Shown one piece after another: positions 35,223 through 41,474 of a DNA stretch of 64,000 bases. Each line of letters opens with the position of its first letter. The stretch's first letter is position 1. The notes under the pieces are model-generated. The model was not told the origin of the DNA. It saw only the letters and a program-made list of their open reading frames with translations, and made no database searches. The DNA comes from AV40 sp035568175 (GTDB lineage Bacteria > Verrucomicrobiota > Verrucomicrobiia > Chthoniobacterales > UBA10450), in the NCBI GenBank assembly GCA_035568175.1, contig DATMON010000024.1:1-64000 (forward strand). The letters run 5' to 3'. Position numbers and translations under genes: made by a program.

Positions 35223-35318
35223 ATCTAACCAGTCGATGAAGCCAACGTCCCCATTTCGAGATAAGTTCAGCGTGTTTGCCGCGACACCCTGCCGTGGCTT
35301 ATCTCTTTCTCGTTAGAT
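35223..35318 (+). other. attC recombination site 1 (array A)
   Basis: Left core atctaac pairs exactly with right core gttagat. The inner stem gatgaagcc pairs with ggcttatc except for one unpaired G, the extrahelical base expected for attC. Loop of about 50 bases between. The right end ctttctcgttagat matches the other sites. Length 96 bases. Confidence 0.85.
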
Positions 35319-35326
35319 CGTTGCGC

Positions 35327-35734
35327 ATGGCCGCGAGCAACAGAACTATTGGTTGGATGCTGATGGCGGTAGCAGTGTTGTTATTAGCGAGCGCGGTTGC
35401 AATCTGGAGGCCGATTACATCGTTCGGCAGAGCACGTCATCTGGCAGTGCAAGCGAATATGTCGGTCATCAAATTCTCGCTGAATCGATACAAATCCATC
35501 ACCGGACACTATCCAACGACTGAGCAGGGACTCGCCGCCTTGGTTGCGCAGCAACTTGAACCGGTCTCCATGTGCGGCGGCAGAACAGTTCTCGATTCCA
35601 TGCCCAAAGATCTGTGGGGCAATGATTACGTTTACCGGTGCCCAGGTAAAAAGAACCGCGATTCATACGATCTGTTTTCTGCCGGGCCCGATGGTATTGC
35701 AAACACTGCAGATGACGATTGGGGCGAACGATGA
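35327..35734 (+). CDS. Cassette gene: GspG-like pseudopilin-type protein
   Basis: A 135-residue protein starting 9 bases after the attC right core. A hydrophobic N-terminal helix (MLMAVAVLLLASAVAIW) is followed by FSLNRYKSITGHYPTTEQGLAALV, MPKDLWGNDYVYRCPGK and YDLFSAGPDGIANTADDDW. The last two match the C-terminus of the type II secretion major pseudopilin (DPWGxxYxYxxPG, DLxSxGxDGxxGTxDDI). The prepilin peptidase site is not obvious. No other T2SS gene is near. A function in secretion or as a decoy cannot be decided. Confidence 0.8.
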   Translation: MAASNRTIGWMLMAVAVLLLASAVAIWRPITSFGRARHLAVQANMSVIKFSLNRYKSITGHYPTTEQGLAALVAQQLEPVSMCGGRTVLDSMPKDLWGNDYVYRCPGKKNRDSYDLFSAGPDGIANTADDDWGER

Positions 35735-35738
35735 ACCG

Positions 35739-35864
35739 ATCTAACCAATCGATGAAACCGACGGTCGATGGCGCGAAGCGCCCGTTGAGATGTTCAGAAG
35801 TTGAGTCGTTGAGATGAAATTTTGTGCTAACGATGCGCCGTGGGTTGTCTCGTTCTCGTTAGGT
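35739..35864 (+). other. attC recombination site 2 (array A)
   Basis: Left core atctaac and right core gttaggt (one G-T pair). Left stem cgatgaaaccgacgg against right ccgtgggttgtctcg, again with a G bulged. Right end gttctcgttaggt fits the family. Begins 5 bases after the pseudopilin-like gene stop. Length 126 bases. Confidence 0.8.
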
Positions 35865-35901
35865 CTCATGCGCGTCTTTTCCGATTTCCATAAACGCAAT
35901 C

Positions 35902-36213
35902 ATGAATAATGCCACCAAACGTTCGATTCTTCGCTGGGTTCACCTCATCTTTACCATTCCGATACTCGGTTACATTTATGGTAAGCCTTCGGACGTTCAA
36001 CAGTATGTCGGCGCTGCTCGGTATATCTTCGTTCCCGCAGTTATTCTTGCGGGATATTGGATGTATGCAGGCGTAATCTTCGCCATCATTGGCGTTGCGC
36101 TATGGCTCGGTGCATATCGTTTATCTGGATTTGGTGCGGCTCTCCTGAGTCAGATCGCGCTATTCATCGCGCGGAAGATTTTGCTGGTGATCCATGCGCG
36201 ACAATCAAAGTGA
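35902..36213 (+). CDS. Cassette gene: small membrane protein
   Basis: A 103-residue protein with three or four helices: RWVHLIFTIPILGYIYGK, FVPAVILAGYWMYAGVIFAIIGVALWLG, LLSQIALFIARKIL. The start RWVHLIF...YG resembles conserved small membrane proteins in Bacteroidota and others without known function. Ends 5 bases before the next attC left core. Confidence 0.75.
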   Translation: MNNATKRSILRWVHLIFTIPILGYIYGKPSDVQQYVGAARYIFVPAVILAGYWMYAGVIFAIIGVALWLGAYRLSGFGAALLSQIALFIARKILLVIHARQSK

Positions 36214-36217
36214 TCCG

Positions 36218-36266
36218 ACCTAACCAAACGATGAAAGTTGAGAGTTACGCTCCTGCTAGTTCATCG
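36218..36266 (+). other. Truncated attC site 3 (array A)
   Basis: Left core acctaac and left stem cgatgaa are intact. A matching ttcatcg occurs at 36260-36266, but no gttrrry core follows. The right half is replaced by a REP element at 36252-36304. The array therefore ends in a broken site. Confidence 0.6.
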
Positions 36267-36304
36267 AAAATGTGCCCGACTGTAGATTGCCGCATGGCGG
36301 CAGG
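36252..36304. repeat. gctagt...ttgccgca REP element, copy 2
   Basis: gctagttcatcgaaaatgtgcccg...tgtagattgccgcatggcggca aligns with the block at 30628-30684. It overlaps the damaged attC. Confidence 0.65.
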
Positions 36305-36312
36305 ATTGAGAG

Positions 36313-37101
36313 ATGATAGCTGAGAGTAAATCAAAGCTCGCCGCCGCTAGCGGTGGCTCATCTGATTTTGCGGGGCGCGTCGCCGTCGTCACCGGTGCGT
36401 GGCGCGGTCTCGGACGGGCTGCCGCAGCGCGCCTGCACGAGCGTGGCGCCTCGGTCGCGGTGAACGTCCGCGACCGCGAACGCGCCGAGCTGCTGGCGAA
36501 GGAAATCGGCGAGAACGCATTCGCCGTGCCGGGCGACGTCGCGACGGACGGCGTGCCCGAAGAGATCGCGCGGCGCACGCTCGAACGCTTCGGACGGATC
36601 GACATCCTCGTCAACAACGCAGCCCTTCCGCTGTCGACACGCTTCCCCGATCTCAGCGCCGAAGAATGGCGCAGAGCGATCGAGGTCAACCTGACCGCGC
36701 CGTTCTTGATGACGAAAGCCGTTCTTCCAGCAATGCGCGCCCAGCATTACGGCCGCATCATTAATATCTCGTCCTCGGCCGGCCGGATGGTGAGCACGCT
36801 TGGCGGCGCGCATTACACGGCATCGAAGGCCGGACTCCTCGGACTGACGCGCGGGGCTGCGAAGGAGCTCGGCAAGTTTGGCATCACCGTCAACGCCGTT
36901 TGTCCCGGCATGATCGATACCGAGCTGACGCGCGAACATGCCTCAGGCGAGTTGCTCGAACGTCTCGCCACGAGCTATCCGGTGCCGCGCCTCGGCAGCG
37001 CCGTCGAAGTCGCCGATTTAATTTGCTTCGCCGCCTCCGAGGCCGCCGGCTACATAACTGGCACGTCCCTCGACATCAACGGCGGCGACTTGATGATGTG
37101 A
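36313..37101 (+). CDS. Short-chain dehydrogenase/reductase (FabG-like)
   Basis: A 262-residue classical SDR. NAD(P) loop TGAWRGLGR near residue 27, DILVNNAAL near 98, catalytic Ser in INISSSAGRM, Tyr-x3-Lys in HYTASKAGL, and the C-terminal PG motif in CPGMIDTEL. Possible 3-oxoacyl-ACP reductase or sugar/alcohol dehydrogenase. The gene is visibly GC-richer than its neighbours with strong C/G third positions, so a recent acquisition is likely. It directly follows the cassette array. Confidence 0.92.
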   Translation: MIAESKSKLAAASGGSSDFAGRVAVVTGAWRGLGRAAAARLHERGASVAVNVRDRERAELLAKEIGENAFAVPGDVATDGVPEEIARRTLERFGRIDILVNNAALPLSTRFPDLSAEEWRRAIEVNLTAPFLMTKAVLPAMRAQHYGRIINISSSAGRMVSTLGGAHYTASKAGLLGLTRGAAKELGKFGITVNAVCPGMIDTELTREHASGELLERLATSYPVPRLGSAVEVADLICFAASEAAGYITGTSLDINGGDLMM

Positions 37102-37218
37102 TCCGTGTTGTTCGCCAACGCGGCTCGTCCGTGCGCGCGCGCGTACGCTGACGTGTGGCAGTCACGAGAGCCGTCGTCATCATCTTGTTTCGCTGGGGCC
37201 AGCATGCTCGGTTACAAT

Positions 37219-37482
37219 TTACCCCGTGAGATAATTTCTCAACCGAGTCTTGATGTATCGTTTGCCCCAAGCTGTTTTCAAATACTTCTCTCGCTTGGCC
37301 GCATCACCGTCGTCTAAGCAACCTTCCCAATACACAAGCTCAAGCGGCGCTCGTCGCTTTGTCGACCTAACCAGCTTCGCGTTATGTGCTGTTAAGCGTG
37401 ACCGCAAATTTCGGGTGAGGCCGACGTAGAATTGATGATCGACGAGCGAACGTAACACATACACATAGCAATAGCGTGGCAT
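37219..37482 (-). CDS. GIY-YIG nuclease domain protein
   Basis: An 87-residue stand-alone GIY-YIG domain (UPF0213-like). YCYVYVLRSLVDHQFYVGLTRNLRSRLTAHN has the two strands of the motif (YVYVL, YVGLT) and the conserved Arg and His. ELVYWEGCLDDGDAAKREKYLK carries the Glu ligand and the basic helix. Likely a small endonuclease linked with repair or mobile DNA; unproven. A GTGAG eight bases upstream supports the start at 37482. Confidence 0.85.
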   Translation of the reverse strand: MPRYCYVYVLRSLVDHQFYVGLTRNLRSRLTAHNAKLVRSTKRRAPLELVYWEGCLDDGDAAKREKYLKTAWGKRYIKTRLRNYLTG

Positions 37483-37492
37483 ATTGTTCATC

Positions 37493-38398
37493 TCACGGGG
37501 CAAGCATTTCCGCCACAAATTCGCGCGCGTCGAATGGCGCGAAGTCTGCCAGGTTCTCGCCGGTGCCGATGAAGCGCGTCGGAATTTTCAATTCATCCTG
37601 GATCGCAACCACGATTCCGCCTTTACCGGTGCCGTCGAGCTTGGTCACGATCAAACCGGTAAGTCCGAGGGCTTGATGGAATTCGCGCGCCTGACTGAGC
37701 GCGTTACCGCCGGTGGTTGCGTCGACAACGAGAAGAATTTCGTGCGGAGCAGTGGGATCGTTCTTGGCCAAAGCGCGTTTCACTTTTTGGAGTTCGGCCA
37801 TCAAATTGCTTTTGGTGTGCAAGCGACCGGCGGTGTCGCAAATCAAAAAATCCAGCTTGGCGTTGGCAGCTTTTTGATACGCATCGTAACAAAGCGCGGC
37901 TGGATCTGCGCCGTATTGGCCTTGCACCATTTCAACGCCCAGGCGAGCCGCCCAAACCCCGAGTTGCTCGATCGCGGCGGCGCGAAATGTGTCGGCGGCG
38001 GCGAGCAGAACTCGATGTCGAGCGGGTAGGGGCAATTGACCCCAATCGCCCGCCGGCGGTTTAGGTGAACCGCCCCTACCTAAATGGTGCGCCAATTTTG
38101 CGACTGAGGTTGTCTTGCCGGTTCCATTGACGCCGACAATGAGAATCACGTTTGGTCTTCCGGAAATCGGCTGAATCGGGTCCGCTTTTGCCGGCAAGAT
38201 TTCCGAGATTTCTTCGCGCGCAACTTTGATCACATCCTGGATTCCAAGAAGCGACCAGGCTTCGCGTTCCTGCAATTTGGAAATGATTCGGGTCGCCAAG
38301 GCGACCCCCAGGTCTGCGCGAATCAATGCGTGCTCCAATTCGTCCCAATCGATCGGCTTGCCGGCGAACTGTTGGGCGAGCGCTTCGAGGAATTTCAT
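37493..38398 (-). CDS. ftsY: Signal-recognition-particle receptor FtsY with internal repeat insertion
   Basis: A 301-residue GTPase: N domain (residues 1-70, FLEALAQQFAG), P-loop GVNGTGKTT (89-97), DTFRAAA (about 136), DTAGR, TKLDGTGKGG and the end FIGTGENLADFAPF. It docks ribosome-SRP complexes at the membrane. About 22 residues at 107-128 (GRGGSPKPPAGDWGQLPLPA) between KLAHHL and VLLAAADTF are missing in normal FtsY and are encoded by a dispersed REP element. Part of a run with nusB and ribH. The in-frame ATG at 38398 starts the FLEAL domain; a GTG at 38413 is in repeat DNA. Confidence 0.95.
   Translation of the reverse strand: MKFLEALAQQFAGKPIDWDELEHALIRADLGVALATRIISKLQEREAWSLLGIQDVIKVAREEISEILPAKADPIQPISGRPNVILIVGVNGTGKTTSVAKLAHHLGRGGSPKPPAGDWGQLPLPARHRVLLAAADTFRAAAIEQLGVWAARLGVEMVQGQYGADPAALCYDAYQKAANAKLDFLICDTAGRLHTKSNLMAELQKVKRALAKNDPTAPHEILLVVDATTGGNALSQAREFHQALGLTGLIVTKLDGTGKGGIVVAIQDELKIPTRFIGTGENLADFAPFDAREFVAEMLAP
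38025..38080. repeat. ggtaggggc REP element inserted in frame in ftsY
   Basis: ggtaggggcaattgacc...ggtgaaccgcccctacc is an imperfect palindrome whose two ends pair. It matches the intergenic copy at 29586-29633 and is a multiple of three with flanks, so the frame survives. Confidence 0.8.
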
Positions 38399-38582
38399 AC
38401 CGGTTCTAACCACGAATTAACACGAATGGGCACGAATGATTCATGAACAGAAGGCAACAAAGGAAACGGAGCCAATCCCAGCAACCGGGAGAGGAATCTC
38501 ATACCGGTTCTAACCACGAATGAACACGAAGGGTTTCCGAACGTTAAACGATTCGTGTTAATTCGTGTCTATTGGTGGTTGG
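38394..38582. repeat. accacgaat repeats and duplicated ftsY 5' end
   Basis: gaggaatttcataccggttc at the ftsY start recurs with two changes at 38488-38510 (gaggaatctcataccggttc), each followed by taaccacgaattaacacgaa-type sequence. Further on, gattcgtgttaattcgtgtc gives the inverted copy. No gene is in this gap. Confidence 0.7.
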
Positions 38583-39023
38583 TCACGATTCCGGTTTAGT
38601 CACCGCTTCTCGCGCCGGGCGGGTCAGGTCTTTGCGGACGCGATCGAGAATGCCGTTGACGAAACCGCCGGATTCGGCGCCGCCAAAAGTTTTGGCCAGC
38701 TCAATCGCTTCGTTGATGGAAACGACCGGCGGAATGTCGTCGCGATAAAGCATTTCGTAAATGGCGAGCCGCAAGACATTGCGATCAACCGCGGAAATGC
38801 GGTTAAGATTATAATTTTCGCAATAGCGTTTGATCTGCTCGTCAATTTCCGGGAGGTGCGTAACCATTCCTTCAATCAGTGGTTGGGCGAATTCGCGCAC
38901 GTTCGGTTTGACCGGACAAAATTCCCAAAAGTCGTCCATCCGCTCGGGAGTTTCGCCGTGTTGGAGATCGCGCCAGAAGTGATATTGAATGGCCGCTTCG
39001 CGCGCGCGTCGCCGTTTGCCCAT
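38583..39023 (-). CDS. nusB: Transcription antitermination factor NusB
   Basis: A 146-residue all-helical protein: RRRAREAAIQYHFW at the start (NusB RNA-binding Arg motif), RISAVDRNVLRLAIYEMLYRDDIPPVVSINEAIELAKTFGGAESGGFVNGILDRVRKDL with the family signature. Binds boxA RNA with NusE for rRNA antitermination. Six bases downstream of ribH, as in many bacteria. Confidence 0.96.
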   Translation of the reverse strand: MGKRRRAREAAIQYHFWRDLQHGETPERMDDFWEFCPVKPNVREFAQPLIEGMVTHLPEIDEQIKRYCENYNLNRISAVDRNVLRLAIYEMLYRDDIPPVVSINEAIELAKTFGGAESGGFVNGILDRVRKDLTRPAREAVTKPES

Positions 39024-39029
39024 AATTAC

Positions 39030-39515
39030 TTATCTGCTGCGCAACTTCGCCATGACATTTGCGATCTCGATCGCAGCGCGGGCCGCTTCCGTGCCGCGGT
39101 TGATTTCGTTTTCAAGGCAGCGCTCGCGCGCCTGATTTTCGTCGTCAAAGCTTAGGACGGCGTTAATCACAGGAACGCCGTGAGTAACCGCGATTCGTTG
39201 GAGCGCATCAGTCACTGATCGGCTCAAATTTTCCGCGTGATCAGTTTTACCTTTCAAGATGACGCCGATAGCGATGATAGCGTCGCCGCGTTTTTGCATC
39301 GCGAGCTCGCGGGCGACGACGGGAATTTCGAAGGCGCCGGGGACTTGATACAAGCTCATGGTTGTTCCGGGAGCAAGCGCGCGCAGTTCAGCAGTGACAT
39401 GATCGACCAATCCCTGGATGTAAGTAGAGTTAAACTGACTGGCGACGATCGGGAAATGTCGCTTTGTCGCAGCGGTCGTCCGCGGGCGAGGGGCAATTAA
39501 ATTCGACATGGCCAT
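39030..39515 (-). CDS. ribH: 6,7-dimethyl-8-ribityllumazine synthase
   Basis: A 161-residue lumazine synthase. VASQFNSTYIQGLVDHV, VPGAFEIPVVARELA, AIGVILKGKTDHAENL (catalytic His near residue 94) and VPVINAVLSFDDENQARER are the family motifs. It condenses the ribityl-uracil with dihydroxybutanone phosphate in riboflavin synthesis. ribBA, which makes both precursors' parts, lies 9 kb away on the same strand with unrelated genes between. Confidence 0.96.
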   Translation of the reverse strand: MAMSNLIAPRPRTTAATKRHFPIVASQFNSTYIQGLVDHVTAELRALAPGTTMSLYQVPGAFEIPVVARELAMQKRGDAIIAIGVILKGKTDHAENLSRSVTDALQRIAVTHGVPVINAVLSFDDENQARERCLENEINRGTEAARAAIEIANVMAKLRSR

Positions 39516-39657
39516 TTAATCCTCCAACAAGCTCGTCTCGGCAAGGCCTCGATCCCCGATCTCGGCGCCCGGCTTCCCTACGTGCCCTCGCTTTGCTCGG
39601 CACGTCCCGTCGTAAAGTTGGCTCCCGCCAACGCCGCGAGATTGGCGACGAGGAAAG

Positions 39658-40275
39658 TTAGAGGCGAGAGAGCGCTTTTTCGGCCAGCGCTTTGCACCTC
39701 TTGATCATGGCCTCTTCGCTTTCCGGTCCGCCGACACTCACGCGAATGAAAACATCGTTTTTGAAAACGTAAAGCGCTCCGCCCATCCGGTTGGCCGTCC
39801 AATAGGCGGAGTCGCCGATGCCATCCAATTTTTTCGGCGGTGTTCCTTTCTCTTCATCTTGCTCGCGCAAACTCTCCTTTTTTTTCTCGTCGCCTTTTTC
39901 CTCTTTCGCTTCTCCTTCGTAGCGACCGAATGTTTCCTTCCAGTAATCTTTCGCTGTGCGCGCGTTGGCGGATGCCGGATCGGTTTGCGTGACCGCGAGG
40001 CTGACCGACTTGTTGAAGGTTTCCGCGTTATAGAAACATTGCGCGATTCGGAAAGTGCCATCCGATTGTTCACTGCCTTTGACATCCTTGATTGGCGAAC
40101 CCTGGATGGCTTGGACTTCTTCGTTGGTGATTAATGCGCAGGCATCGATCTTCGGCCGCTTTGAAGGAGCGATGGCGGTTTTAGATTTCTGGCAGCTCGC
40201 CAAGATTGCGAGCAGACCGATTGAACCGACAAGCGTGAGGCGGAGAGCCTTTGATGCGAAGAGTGCAGCAAACAT
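39658..40275 (-). CDS. Exported lipoprotein-like hypothetical protein
   Basis: A 205-residue product from the ATG at 40275. The signal is LVGSIGLLAILASC, with a lipobox LASC, so it is probably lipid-modified. The mature part DACALITNEEVQAIQGSPIKDV resembles DUF3558-like soluble domains that have a conserved Cys pair, and a highly charged Lys/Glu loop (EGEAKEEKGDEKKKES) follows. A longer frame up to 40602 is antisense-shifted over the VKOR gene and is rejected. Function unknown. Confidence 0.75.
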   Translation of the reverse strand: MFAALFASKALRLTLVGSIGLLAILASCQKSKTAIAPSKRPKIDACALITNEEVQAIQGSPIKDVKGSEQSDGTFRIAQCFYNAETFNKSVSLAVTQTDPASANARTAKDYWKETFGRYEGEAKEEKGDEKKKESLREQDEEKGTPPKKLDGIGDSAYWTANRMGGALYVFKNDVFIRVSVGGPESEEAMIKRCKALAEKALSRL

Positions 40276-40280
40276 AGAAA

Positions 40281-40718
40281 TCAATTCTTTTGTGTTTCGG
40301 CCACAGGCCGCGCCACAACCAAACCGGTGAGTAAAAAAACCAGCGCTGCCGAAAATAAACAATACCGGCAGAATGCGTGCAGACGGAAAGCCTGAACGAA
40401 AAGGAGCCAGAGCGTCATGCAGAACATGGCGATCACCGTCAAGGCAAAGAATTGCCGCGCGCGGGCATAACCAAAGCCGGCAAACGTGGCGAAGGTGAAA
40501 GCGCCGAAATAGGCAAGCGCGCCCAGACCGCTCACCGGAATGCTGCCGACCTTGGCGTAACTGCTGCCCAACACGTGAAAGCAGTCGGCCGATCCGCCGC
40601 AAACCGCGGTCTCGCCCGATAAGTAAACCACAGTCAGATAAGTAGCTTCGGCCAGGCCGAGCAACGAAATCAATGCCGCCGCGCTATAGAAAATTGTTTG
40701 GGCGCGCGAACGGTTCAT
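40281..40718 (-). CDS. VKOR-family disulfide-forming membrane protein
   Basis: A 145-residue four-helix protein. Conserved Cys pair in VCGGSADCFHVLGSSYA (loop, with the SSYAKVGSIPVSGLGALAYFG Ser/Gly area) and the quinone-side CxxC in HAFCRYCLFSA. Bacterial VKOR oxidises DsbA-like partners and passes electrons to quinone. The next gene upstream is DsbA-like, so the two form the oxidative folding pair. Stop and next start are 5 bases apart. Confidence 0.93.
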   Translation of the reverse strand: MNRSRAQTIFYSAAALISLLGLAEATYLTVVYLSGETAVCGGSADCFHVLGSSYAKVGSIPVSGLGALAYFGAFTFATFAGFGYARARQFFALTVIAMFCMTLWLLFVQAFRLHAFCRYCLFSAALVFLLTGLVVARPVAETQKN

Positions 40719-40749
40719 TATCGATCTTGCCAGCTGACCTTTGGGGACT

Positions 40750-41412
40750 TCACGAAGAAGGCTTTGCTTTTTTGAGCGCGGCTTCAATCAGGGCCGGCAG
40801 CGCATCTGGGTTCGTCTGCGGTCCCGGGACGGCTTCATTGTTAACAAAAACCGTCGGCGTATTTTTCACTCCGATCACTGCGCCCCGTCGCTGATCGAGC
40901 TCGACTCGTTGTTGGACTTCGCTGCTGTCCATATCTTGTTTGAACCGGCCCAAATCCAACTGAAGCATGCCGGCGTAAGCGTTGAATAGCGCGCGCGCGT
41001 CAGTCGACTGGCTCCAAACGGCCTGCTCGCGATAAAGCAGATCGTGCATTTGCCAAAAACGCCCCTGACGTCCGGCGGCTTCGGCGGCGAAGGCAGCGTC
41101 CTTGGCATGCGCGTGCATCGCGAGCGGAAACTCGCGGTAGATGACGCGGAGATTGTAATGCTTTTGCAGTTGGTTAAGTGGTTCGGAGAGCTTGCCACAA
41201 GGCGGGCATTGAAAATCGCCAAACTCCTCGAGCGTGACGGCCGCGTCGGCCGGTCCGAGAGCATGGATCGGCTCCCCGGATGGCTCAGTTTCACTCTTTG
41301 ACATTTTCGGTGTCGCGTTGGCGGACTGTTTGACTCGGTAAAGAAATGCGCCGCCGCCAACCGCAAGCAGCGCGACCAGACCAACAATGATGAACGGAAG
41401 ATAACGCCTCAT
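40750..41412 (-). CDS. DsbA-like thioredoxin-fold oxidoreductase
   Basis: A 220-residue protein with an N-terminal membrane anchor (FIIVGLVALLAVGGGAFLY) and a DsbA/DSBA-like thioredoxin domain. Active site CPPC is in FGDFQCPPCGKLSEPL, and cis-Pro is in GVKNTPTVFVN. It forms or shuffles disulfides in exported proteins; its electrons should go to VKOR just downstream. The upstream large proteins are Cys-rich, plausible clients. Confidence 0.93.
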   Translation of the reverse strand: MRRYLPFIIVGLVALLAVGGGAFLYRVKQSANATPKMSKSETEPSGEPIHALGPADAAVTLEEFGDFQCPPCGKLSEPLNQLQKHYNLRVIYREFPLAMHAHAKDAAFAAEAAGRQGRFWQMHDLLYREQAVWSQSTDARALFNAYAGMLQLDLGRFKQDMDSSEVQQRVELDQRRGAVIGVKNTPTVFVNNEAVPGPQTNPDALPALIEAALKKAKPSS

Positions 41413-41474
41413 GAAAAAGGTCGAAAGATATAGCTCACCTTCTCAATCAACGCGAGTCCGAGCTTTATTTGGCT

